Of a DNA stretch of 13,338 nt, positions 6,393-13,338 are shown one piece after another. Positions within the stretch are counted from its first letter, which is position 1. Every line of letters begins with the position of its first letter. The position numbers and the translations under genes are program-made. Origin of the DNA: DATFLS01 sp964413425 (GTDB lineage: Bacteria > Fidelibacterota > JAANXI01); the NCBI GenBank assembly GCA_964413425.1, contig CAYPST010000113.1, positions 1 to 13,338 of the forward strand, read 5' to 3'. The notes below the pieces were generated by a model. It made no database searches. It was not told the DNA's origin and was given only the letters and a program-made list of their open reading frames with translations.

Positions 6393-6450
6393 ACCAAATA
6401 GATACGCAGATAAATCCGGCAAGATTTAACACAAGCGAAGTTCATCGTTT

Positions 6451-9108
6451 ATGGGTAAAGAGATACCAAAGGTGTATGATCCGAAGCAGGTGGAAGATCG
6501 CCTGTACGAGTATTGGGAAGAGCGGAATCACTTTCACGCGGAACCTCAATCCGACAAAGAGCCCTACTGTATTGTCATTCCACCGCCTAATGTCACCTCC
6601 GTGTTGCACATGGGTCATGCGTATAACAGCACCATCCAGGACATTTTCATTCGCTGGCGGCGGATGCAGGGATATGAAGCGTTGTGGATGCCCGGAACCG
6701 ATCATGCCGGCATCGCGACACAGAACGTGGTGGAAAAGGAACTGTTGAAGGAAGGCAAATCCCGACACGATGTTGGCAGGGACAAATTTGTGGAGCTGGC
6801 CTGGGATTGGGCCAAAAGCCGCAGAGCGGATATCGTCAACCAATTGAAAAAGTTGGGCTCTTCGTGTGACTGGGAACGGGAGCGGTTTACCTTCGATGAA
6901 GGGCTTTCCAATGCTGTGACTCATGTCTTTGTGTCATTATATGAAAAAGGTCTGATTTACCGGGATAACTACATTGTGAACTGGTGTCCCCGGTGTTCGA
7001 CAGTCATCTCCGATGAAGAGGTGGAGCATGAGACCAGACAGGGGAATCTCTGGTATATCAGATATTCGCTGAAAGGGTCAGATGATCACCTGGTGGTGGC
7101 GACGACCCGGCCCGAGACTATGCTGGGGGACACGGCCGTGGCCGTCAGTCCGGATGACGAACGATACCAGCATCTGGTGGGCGAAACAGCTGTGCTGCCG
7201 ATTCTGAACCGTGAAATGCCGGTCATCAAGGATGCGTTTGTGGATCCGGAATTCGGAACCGGGATGGTAAAAGTCACTCCGGCCCACGATCCCAACGACT
7301 TTGAGATGGGTCGGCGTCACGGTCTGGATGAAATTAAAATCATCGGTGATGATGCCGCCATGACCCAAGCAGCCGGTCCCTACGCTGGCATGGATCGATT
7401 TGAGTGCCGGGAACAGCTGGTGCAGGATCTGGAGGAGCAGGGATTTCTGGAAAAAACCGAAGACTATGAGAATCGGGTGGGGCACTGCTACCGCTGCCAC
7501 ACCATTGTGGAACCTGCGATTTCCGAGCAGTGGTTTGTGAGGATGAAGCCGCTGGCAGAACCGGCTATCGAGGTGGTGAACAACGGCGAGATCACCTTCT
7601 TTCCGGAGAAGTGGGTGAAGACCTATAATCATTGGATGCAGAATATCAGAGATTGGTGCATCTCGCGGCAGCTGTGGTGGGGACATCGTATCCCGGCGTA
7701 CTACTGCCGGGAGTGTGGGGCAATACAGGTTGCCCGCTCACAACCGGAGACCTGTGAAGAATGCGGCGGTGCCGACTGGAAGCAGGACGAAAACGTCCTG
7801 GATACCTGGTTCAGCTCCTGGCTGTGGCCGTTCTCCACCATGGATTGGCCGGAACAGACGCCCGAGCTGGAGTATTTCTATCCCACCGATACTCTGGTGA
7901 CCGCCCAGGATATTATCTTTTTCTGGGTGGCCCGTATGATTATGGCCGGACTGGAATTTATGGATAAGATCCCCTTTAAAAGTGTGTACTTCAATGGGAT
8001 TATTCGGGACGCCCAGGGCCAGAAAATGAGTAAATCGCTGGGGAACGGTATCGATCCCCTGGAAATGGTGGAACAGTATTCGGCGGATGCCGTCCGGTAT
8101 TCCTTGATTGTCCTCTCCACCGAGGGGCAGGACATAAACCTGGCCGAAGAAAATTTCGAAATCGGGCGGAATTTTTCCAATAAATTATGGAACAGCTTCC
8201 GGTTCGTGGAAATGCAGCGCAATGACCAATCCGTTCCGCACGAACTGCCGGAGAAAGATCATTGGGAACTCGCCGACCGGTGGATTATTTCACGGCTCCA
8301 AGGAGTCATCAAGCAGTATGACGCTGCGCTGGAGAACTTCCGCATCCACGAGGCCCAGGATACCGTCCATAAGTTCTTCTGGGGTGAGGTTTGCGACTGG
8401 TACCTGGAGTTGATTAAAGCACGCTTCTATGGGGACAATGATCCGGCCAGGGAAACCGCGTTGACCATGGCTGTGAATGTGCTCCGGCAAACGCTGCAGC
8501 TGCTGCATCCGATCATTCCTTTTATCACCGAGGAAATCTGGCAGCATTTGAAACTGCCGGACGATCCCGATATGATGGTGAGCGAATTTCCTGAGTGGAA
8601 TGCCGCATTGATCGATGAAGATGCCGAGTCCGAGATGTCCCTGCTCCAGGACGTCATCGTTGCGATACGCACCATGCGGAGTGAGATGAATGTGCCGCCT
8701 TCCAGGCGTGCTTCGGTGATCGTAAATGGTGTCCAGGATGGGAGAGCGGACCTGCTGCGATCCCATAGTGCGTATGTCATGGCTCTGGCGAATTTAAGCG
8801 ATTTTGCCATCGAACGCGATGTGGGCCAGCCTGAATCCAGTGCCACGGCTGTGGTTCGGGAAATGGAAATCTTCCTGCCGCTGGCGGATCTCATTGATCT
8901 GCAGAAGGAACGGGAGCGGTTAAAGAGGGAAATCGAGGACACAGAGGGGCGGCTTCACAAAGCGAATGCCAAACTCTCGAATGCCGATTTCGTTGAGAAA
9001 GCACCGGATCACGTGGTGGAAAAAGAACGGCAAAAGCAGGCAACCTATCAGGAAGAATTGGAAAAATTACAAGCCAGTTATGAAAAATTATCTTCCATGG
9101 ATTCTTAG
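6451..9108 (+). CDS. valS: Valyl-tRNA synthetase
   Basis: Class I aminoacyl-tRNA synthetase that charges tRNA-Val and edits mischarged threonine; 885 aa, a normal bacterial length. The HIGH motif is HMGH at residues 53-56, after IPPPNVTSVL, and KMSKS is at 525-529. The CP1 editing domain (roughly 190-345) shows TTRPETMLGDTAVAV and GTGMVKVTPAHDPNDF. Zinc-type cysteine pairs are visible at C179/C182, C346/C349, C419/C422 and C435/C438. VLDTWFSSWLWPFSTM is the usual ValS signature. An anticodon-binding domain follows, and the last 75 residues form the charged C-terminal coiled coil that contacts tRNA. The ATG at 6451 has no strong Shine-Dalgarno. It opens a four-gene operon; the DUF4139 gene starts inside its last 29 bases. 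Confidence 0.97.
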   Translation: MGKEIPKVYDPKQVEDRLYEYWEERNHFHAEPQSDKEPYCIVIPPPNVTSVLHMGHAYNSTIQDIFIRWRRMQGYEALWMPGTDHAGIATQNVVEKELLKEGKSRHDVGRDKFVELAWDWAKSRRADIVNQLKKLGSSCDWERERFTFDEGLSNAVTHVFVSLYEKGLIYRDNYIVNWCPRCSTVISDEEVEHETRQGNLWYIRYSLKGSDDHLVVATTRPETMLGDTAVAVSPDDERYQHLVGETAVLPILNREMPVIKDAFVDPEFGTGMVKVTPAHDPNDFEMGRRHGLDEIKIIGDDAAMTQAAGPYAGMDRFECREQLVQDLEEQGFLEKTEDYENRVGHCYRCHTIVEPAISEQWFVRMKPLAEPAIEVVNNGEITFFPEKWVKTYNHWMQNIRDWCISRQLWWGHRIPAYYCRECGAIQVARSQPETCEECGGADWKQDENVLDTWFSSWLWPFSTMDWPEQTPELEYFYPTDTLVTAQDIIFFWVARMIMAGLEFMDKIPFKSVYFNGIIRDAQGQKMSKSLGNGIDPLEMVEQYSADAVRYSLIVLSTEGQDINLAEENFEIGRNFSNKLWNSFRFVEMQRNDQSVPHELPEKDHWELADRWIISRLQGVIKQYDAALENFRIHEAQDTVHKFFWGEVCDWYLELIKARFYGDNDPARETALTMAVNVLRQTLQLLHPIIPFITEEIWQHLKLPDDPDMMVSEFPEWNAALIDEDAESEMSLLQDVIVAIRTMRSEMNVPPSRRASVIVNGVQDGRADLLRSHSAYVMALANLSDFAIERDVGQPESSATAVVREMEIFLPLADLIDLQKERERLKREIEDTEGRLHKANAKLSNADFVEKAPDHVVEKERQKQATYQEELEKLQASYEKLSSMDS

Positions 9109-10444
9109 CAGCCTGCTGTTAATTTCGTCAGCATTCGGGGCTGAGAAGAATCCGATCGTTACGATTTATAATGCCAACCTGGGATTGATCCAGGAACAGC
9201 GGATACTTTCGTTACAAGATGGCCGGCAGAGTATCGCCATTACGGATGTGGCGGCGAAAATCCAGCCGGCAACCGTGCACATGGACTCCGGAGAACCCCG
9301 GCCCTTTCATTTGTTAGAACAGAATTTTCAATATGATCTGGTGAGTACCGGGAAAGTCTTTGAGAAATACATCGGGAATCAAATCTCCCTGGTCACAGAA
9401 AGTGATGAAACTCGCTCCGGCCAATTGCTTTCCCGGGATGGGTCGTCACTCATTATCCGGAAAGAGGATGGCTCTCTCCTGGTTATCAATGCTGAGAAAG
9501 TGAAGGAATACAATTTTCCCAGGTTGCCCCAGGGATTGATCCTGCGGCCGACCCTCCAATGGATTATTGATGCGGAAGAGGCCGGCGACTACCCGGTCCG
9601 GTTGAGTTACCTGACGGAGGGATTAACATGGAATGCCGACTATATCCTGAAACTCAAGAGAAGGGATGCGTCCGGAACGCTCTCGTCCTGGGTCACACTG
9701 GAAAACAGTTCCGGCGCCGCCTATATGGAGGCGACCGTGAAATTAGTGGCAGGGGATCTTCACCGGGTCCAGGAGGAGAGACGAGCCCGGGTGGCCCGGG
9801 AGATGGCGCTGGCACGAGCAGAAGCAGAACCCACAGTGCGGGAACGGGGGATCTTTGAATATCATCTGTATGAAATCGATTTTCCGACCACCCTGGAACA
9901 GAACTCCATGAAGCAGGTAACCTTCCGGAATCCCACCGAAATTGAGTATCAGCGTGTGTATACCTTTGAGCACCGGGAGCGGGAAACCGTCAAGCAGGAA
10001 AACGTTAATGTGGAGATCACCTTTCAGAACAGCGCACAGAACAATCTCGGAGTCCCGCTCCCGGCCGGGGTCATCCGGCTGATGCAGGAAGATGCCGACG
10101 GGAGCGAAGTGCTGGTGGGTGAAGACCGCATTCGGCATACTCCCAGGGATGAAGAAGTCCGGCTGACAGCGGGCAAGTCGTTTGATGTGGTCGGGGATCG
10201 GGAAATCCGGGAGTACGAACGCCGCGGGAACGATTTCGAGCGCTGGACGGTGAACGTCACCTTACGTAATCACAAAGATGCTGCGGTTACCGTCGCCGTG
10301 ATCGAGCATTATTATGGTGAGTGGGAAGTGCTCAAGGAATCCGTTCAATCCCTGCGCAAAGACGCCGGTACAATCCGATACGAACTGGAGATTCCGGGGC
10401 AGGGAGAGTCTGAAGTTCAATATACTGTCGAACGTCACCTGTAA
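9080..10444 (+). CDS. Secreted DUF4139 domain-containing protein
   Basis: A 454-aa exported protein of unknown function. The ATG at 9080 gives a clear signal peptide: MKNY, the hydrophobic stretch LPWILSSLLLISSAF, then a signal-peptidase-I-like boundary near residue 20. Earlier in-frame codons back to 8966 lie inside valS and would bury that signal. The mature N-terminus (VTIYNANLGLIQEQR, then IAITDVAAKIQPATV) and the core around residues 175-235 (YLTEGLTWNADYILKL, WVTLENSSG) match the DUF4139 family, related to 'mucoidy inhibitor A'-like proteins and predicted to be beta-rich. A charged segment rich in Arg and Ala (about 230-255) may be helical. It is probably periplasmic or surface-associated. 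It overlaps valS by 29 bases and ends six bases before recG, so it is expressed with housekeeping genes, which does not reveal its job. Confidence 0.85.
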   Translation: MKNYLPWILSSLLLISSAFGAEKNPIVTIYNANLGLIQEQRILSLQDGRQSIAITDVAAKIQPATVHMDSGEPRPFHLLEQNFQYDLVSTGKVFEKYIGNQISLVTESDETRSGQLLSRDGSSLIIRKEDGSLLVINAEKVKEYNFPRLPQGLILRPTLQWIIDAEEAGDYPVRLSYLTEGLTWNADYILKLKRRDASGTLSSWVTLENSSGAAYMEATVKLVAGDLHRVQEERRARVAREMALARAEAEPTVRERGIFEYHLYEIDFPTTLEQNSMKQVTFRNPTEIEYQRVYTFEHRERETVKQENVNVEITFQNSAQNNLGVPLPAGVIRLMQEDADGSEVLVGEDRIRHTPRDEEVRLTAGKSFDVVGDREIREYERRGNDFERWTVNVTLRNHKDAAVTVAVIEHYYGEWEVLKESVQSLRKDAGTIRYELEIPGQGESEVQYTVERHL

Positions 10445-10450
10445 CAGGCG

Positions 10451-12574
10451 ATGTCTGCTACCGGATCTTCGCACCAATATCAATGGACGAAGCAGACGCC
10501 CGTCCAGTACTTACGCGGCGTCGGTCCGGCCAGAGCGGAAGCCCTGGAGAGCGTGAACGTTCACACCATTGAGGATCTGTTATATTACTTCCCCCGCCGA
10601 TATCTGGATCGCAGCACGATTGTCCCCATTCATCAGCTACAGGTGGATCAGGAGGCGACCGTGGTCGGAAAAGTAATGGCCCGGGGAATGCGACGGGGTC
10701 GGCGGCGTTCCTATTTTGAAATGGTCGTACAGGATAAAACCGGGATACTGAAATGCCGGTGGTTTCGCGGAACCAAATGGATGCAGGGAAAATTCAAAGT
10801 CGGCGAGCCCATTGCTGTCAGCGGCAAGATCGCCTTTTACAACGGCCTTTCCATGAGCCATCCTGACTATGATAAGCTGGGGAAGGACGAGGAGGATCCC
10901 GTCAATACCGGGAAGATTATCCCGCTGTATCCCGGGAACGCCCAGTTAAAAGGATGCGGTCTGGACAGCAGGCGATTCCGCAAAATTTACCGGCAAATAC
11001 TGCCTGCGATCGACGACCTTATCGAGGAATATTTCCCGGCGACCCTGCTCGGGCATTTCCGTTTGCGCTCAATCCAGGAGGCGCTTCGAAATATCCACTC
11101 TCCGGCGGATGCGTCCGCACTGAACCAGGCGAGACGACGGCTGAAGTTCGAGGAACTGTTTTTCCTCCAGTTGATGCTGGCTCTGCGGAAATATCATACG
11201 GAATCCGTTCCCAAAGGGATTCAATATGAAAAGATCGGTCCGTTATGCGAAGCACTCTATCGCCTGATTCCCTTTGAGTTAACTGAGGCCCAGAAACAGG
11301 TGATGCGGGAAATTCGTGCCGATATGAAATCGGAAAACGTGATGCAGCGTTTACTCCAGGGAGACGTGGGATCCGGGAAAACAGTGGTGGCGATGCTGGC
11401 GGCGTCCATTGCCATCGGGAATGGCTATCAGGTAGCGTTCATGGCACCGACCGAAATTCTGGCAGAGCAGCATTACCGGACGGTTCAGTCGTATTTCCGG
11501 CGATTAAGGGTGCCGGTGGCTCTCCTGACCGGATCCCTGAAAAATTCGGATAGAAAGAGTATCCTGAACGGGTTGAAGCACGGAGACATCCCCTTTGCAG
11601 TGGGCACCCACGCGCTGATTCAGGAGGCGGTTGATTATCATTCGCTGGGATTGGCAATTATTGATGAACAACACCGGTTTGGGGTTTTACAGCGAGGCGA
11701 GTTAATCCGGAAGGGGTCGAATATTGACACTTTGGTCATGACTGCTACACCGATACCACGTACCATGGCGATGACCTTATACGGTGATCTGGATGCGAGT
11801 GTTCTCGATGAGATGCCGGCAGATCGGCAGGAAATCCATACCAGACAAGTCACACCTCAGAAACTGAAAAAAGTGTATCAATTTATCCGCAAACTGTTGA
11901 ACCTCGGGCAGCAGTGTTACGTGGTCTTTCCCCTTATCGAGGAATCGGAAAGTTCGGATTTACAGGCAGCGACCAACGGATTTGAATCGCTGCAGCAGGA
12001 GTTCGAGGAGTTCACAGTCGAGTTACTGCACGGCCGGATGTCGCAGGAAGAAAAGGAAGAGCGGATGCGGCGGTTCGAAGGGAATGAGATTCAGATACTG
12101 GTCAGCACCACGGTGATCGAAGTCGGCATTGATGTTCCGAATGCCACGGTCATGCTCATAGAAAATGCAGAACGATTCGGCCTGACCCAGCTGCATCAGC
12201 TGCGGGGACGAGTGGGACGGGGGAAGGAAAAGAGTTATTGTATTCTGGTGAACCGGGCCCGGGGGAAAACAGATAGTTCGGATGCGGAACAACGATTCTC
12301 TATAATGGTAGAAACCAACGATGGTTTTCGGATAGCTGATGAAGATCTCAAATTGCGCGGACCGGGCGATTTCTTCGGAACCAAACAAAGTGGATTCCCG
12401 GAATTGAAAATTGCAAATTTTATCGAAGACAGAGACCTGCTGCACATGGCCCGCAAGGGCGCTTTTGAGCTTATTAAGCAGGATCCCGAACTCACAGATT
12501 CGACGCATATGAAATTGAAACAGCATTTTTTAAAGCAATATCGAAAACAATGGGAATTAGGGTATATTAGCTGA
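10451..12574 (+). CDS. recG: ATP-dependent DNA helicase RecG
   Basis: Superfamily 2 helicase that remodels stalled replication forks and branch-migrates Holliday junctions; 707 aa, close to the usual 690. The N-terminal helical part (YLRGVGPARAEALE, a helix-hairpin-helix-like start) is followed by the OB-fold wedge domain (about 60-150). Helicase motifs: Walker A GDVGSGKT at 304-311, DEQHRFGV (motif II) at 405-412, TATPIPRT (motif III) at 431-438, and QLRGRVGRG (motif VI) at 583-591, preceded by STTVIEVGIDVPNATVM. The C-terminal TRG-like region contains RGPGDFFGTKQSG. The ATG lies six bases after the DUF4139 stop with no good Shine-Dalgarno, so translation is probably coupled. Confidence 0.97.
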   Translation: MSATGSSHQYQWTKQTPVQYLRGVGPARAEALESVNVHTIEDLLYYFPRRYLDRSTIVPIHQLQVDQEATVVGKVMARGMRRGRRRSYFEMVVQDKTGILKCRWFRGTKWMQGKFKVGEPIAVSGKIAFYNGLSMSHPDYDKLGKDEEDPVNTGKIIPLYPGNAQLKGCGLDSRRFRKIYRQILPAIDDLIEEYFPATLLGHFRLRSIQEALRNIHSPADASALNQARRRLKFEELFFLQLMLALRKYHTESVPKGIQYEKIGPLCEALYRLIPFELTEAQKQVMREIRADMKSENVMQRLLQGDVGSGKTVVAMLAASIAIGNGYQVAFMAPTEILAEQHYRTVQSYFRRLRVPVALLTGSLKNSDRKSILNGLKHGDIPFAVGTHALIQEAVDYHSLGLAIIDEQHRFGVLQRGELIRKGSNIDTLVMTATPIPRTMAMTLYGDLDASVLDEMPADRQEIHTRQVTPQKLKKVYQFIRKLLNLGQQCYVVFPLIEESESSDLQAATNGFESLQQEFEEFTVELLHGRMSQEEKEERMRRFEGNEIQILVSTTVIEVGIDVPNATVMLIENAERFGLTQLHQLRGRVGRGKEKSYCILVNRARGKTDSSDAEQRFSIMVETNDGFRIADEDLKLRGPGDFFGTKQSGFPELKIANFIEDRDLLHMARKGAFELIKQDPELTDSTHMKLKQHFLKQYRKQWELGYIS

Positions 12575-12575
12575 G

Positions 12576-12583
12576 AAAGGAGG
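12576..12583 (+). promoter_or_regulatory. Strong Shine-Dalgarno before the DUF1844 gene
   Basis: AAAGGAGG is placed seven bases before the ATG at 12591, a near-optimal site. Most other genes here have weak or no recognisable sites. It fixes the start codon and suggests the small protein is made in larger amounts than RecG from the same mRNA. Confidence 0.8.
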
Positions 12584-12590
12584 ATGTATT

Positions 12591-13040
12591 ATGGCTGACC
12601 AGCAGCAGGAATATCCAGAAAAAGGTGAATTGTTTACCTATCTGGTATCCACATTTTATTCCAGCGCCTTCATGCAGATGGGGAAGATGGCGAATCCGGT
12701 GACGAACAAGGTGGAGAAAGATATGGAACAGGCACAATTCTCCATCGATCTTCTGGATATGCTGAAGGAAAAAACCCAGGGGAATCTCACCGACCAGGAG
12801 TCGAAGCTGTTGGATCGAGCAATCAAAGAGTTGAAGATGAACTTTATGGAAGAAAAAAAGAAGGAGAAAAAAGAGGCAGCCGGCGAGGAGTCTGAGTCTG
12901 AAGAGCAGAAAGCAGAGAAAGCCGGAGGGCAATCCGCTAAGAAAGACAGCAATATAGTCACTCCGGACGAGGCATTTGGCGGGAAAGAGAAAGACGAGGA
13001 CGATTCAGGCGGTGATTCCTCAAATATCTGGACTCCATGA
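12591..13040 (+). CDS. DUF1844 domain-containing protein
   Basis: A 149-aa small cytoplasmic protein of unknown function. The N-terminal 85 residues match the DUF1844 family: FTYLVSTFYSSAFMQMGKM (15-33), then AQFSIDLLDMLKEKTQGNLT and DQESKLLDRAIKELKMNFM, all likely helical. From about residue 90 the protein is a low-complexity Lys/Glu/Ser tail, probably disordered, ending in SSNIWTP. It follows recG by 16 bases and is the last gene of the valS operon. The family is widespread in deltaproteobacteria, acidobacteria, planctomycetes and FCB-like groups, without an assigned activity. There is no signal peptide or membrane segment. Confidence 0.85.
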   Translation: MADQQQEYPEKGELFTYLVSTFYSSAFMQMGKMANPVTNKVEKDMEQAQFSIDLLDMLKEKTQGNLTDQESKLLDRAIKELKMNFMEEKKKEKKEAAGEESESEEQKAEKAGGQSAKKDSNIVTPDEAFGGKEKDEDDSGGDSSNIWTP

Positions 13041-13217
13041 GTTTATTTCCGATCATCTTCTCAAACGAATTCGGTTTAAAATCAGGTGAAGAGTGCCCGG
13101 TCTGAGAATATAGCGGGAATGAGGTGGAGTGGGAAAAATAATTTGGAGGTACATGAAACTCCGTGTATACTTCCACACTACCAGATACATATCGTTTATA
13201 TCTTTCAAGCAAGGAAC

Positions 13218-13257
13218 GCAGAAATTCATTATTCCGAATAATGGAACGAGTTTCTGC
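13218..13257. repeat. Long interrupted inverted repeat upstream of the edge gene
   Basis: CATTATTC (13227-13234) and GAATAATG (13236-13243) are exact inverted copies around one base. They are flanked by a second exact pair, GCAGAAA (13218-13224) and TTTCTGC (13251-13257). The direct repeat GGAACG also occurs at 13213 and 13243. No T-run follows, so an intrinsic terminator is unlikely. Its place 27 bases before the next likely ATG suits an operator or an mRNA leader hairpin. Confidence 0.5.
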
Positions 13258-13283
13258 ATAATCAGAAAGAATTGCAGGAGACC

Positions 13284-13338
13284 ATGCAGCAGGATCGGCT
13301 CAAGTACGGATTAGGGGCGGGGATTTTCGTCTTTTCCC
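13284..13338 (+). CDS. Start of a possible membrane protein, cut by the window end
   Basis: The frame opens MQQDRLKYGLGAGIFVFS and runs off the window. A short charged start followed by a hydrophobic run looks like a cytoplasmic N-terminus entering a first membrane helix or a signal anchor. AGGAG (13276-13280) is only three bases from the ATG, closer than usual. The frame is open upstream to TAA at 13239-13241. Too little is visible for assignment; DUF2723/GT117-type membrane proteins start similarly, but this is only a resemblance. Confidence 0.4.
   Translation, partial: MQQDRLKYGLGAGIFVFS

Larger units (their letters stand above)
6093..6450. other. 358-bp intergenic leader region upstream of valS
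   Basis: There is no substantial gene here. In order it holds a short ORF with a Val-Val-Val run (6117-6212), a predicted three-way-junction fold (6142-6235) and a small CGTTT/AAACG hairpin (6239-6253). These are followed by an orphan AAGGAGGTG (6294-6302), a 13-bp palindrome (6349-6361), a T5 run (6369-6373) and a TATAAT box (6387-6392). TTGTCTC occurs three times (6196, 6309, 6348). The density of signals is higher than in the other spacers of the window and points to regulation of valS or to an inserted palindromic repeat. Confidence 0.6.

Noticed and set aside
8966..9079. N-terminal extension of the DUF4139 protein
   Set aside because: The extra 38 codons are valS read in another frame, and they would hide the signal peptide that begins at 9080.
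13068..13084. AAAC/GTTT inverted repeat around GAATTC after the DUF1844 gene as a terminator
   Set aside because: The arms are only four bases with an internal mismatch and no T-run.
13129..13314. 61-codon + strand frame before the window end, with an internal ATG at 13153 behind GGAGG
   Set aside because: Composition looks random and the frame closes before the window end. The overlapping frame from 13284 reads more like a protein N-terminus.
1..13338. CRISPR arrays, insertion sequences, tRNA or rRNA genes, toxin-antitoxin or phage genes
   Set aside because: No spaced direct repeats, transposase motifs, cloverleaf sequence or matching proteins were seen on either strand.

Overview
All convincing genes lie on the + strand of this moderately GC-rich bacterial window. 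The gene set is RlmD, a YadGH-type ABC-2 exporter, a RimK group, ValS, a secreted DUF4139 protein, RecG and a DUF1844 protein. Together with the scarcity of strong Shine-Dalgarno sites, this suggests a Gram-negative, FCB-like lineage (Marinimicrobia, Calditrichota, KSB1 or similar). The phylum is a guess from gene content, not a demonstrated placement.

Layout. Bases 1-167 hold a perfect 14-bp hairpin and a candidate promoter. Bases 168-3302 are a tightly overlapping unit: rlmD (23S rRNA m5U methyltransferase), then an ABC ATPase and an ABC-2 permease. After a short AT-rich gap, 3375-6092 carries a RimB-like aspartic/'ATP-dependent zinc' protease, RimK (glutamate ligase acting on ribosomal protein S6 in E. 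coli) and an AstE/aspartoacylase-like zinc hydrolase. A 356-bp spacer without a convincing gene separates the first two. Bases 6093-6450 form a 358-bp non-coding region in front of valS. It holds a predicted three-way-junction fold, a short ORF with three consecutive valine codons, an orphan Shine-Dalgarno sequence, a 13-bp palindrome and a TATAAT box. Bases 6451-13040 are a second operon: valS, DUF4139 protein, recG, DUF1844 protein. A long inverted repeat and the first codons of a further gene close the window.

How the genes fit together. The window is mostly housekeeping with a translation and ribosome theme: rRNA methylation, probable ribosomal-protein glutamylation with candidate trimming enzymes, and valyl-tRNA charging. 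I saw no mobile element, CRISPR array, tRNA, rRNA or obvious defence system. The least explained parts are the valS leader, the RimB/RimK/AstE-like grouping, the spacer inside it, and the hairpin before the edge gene.
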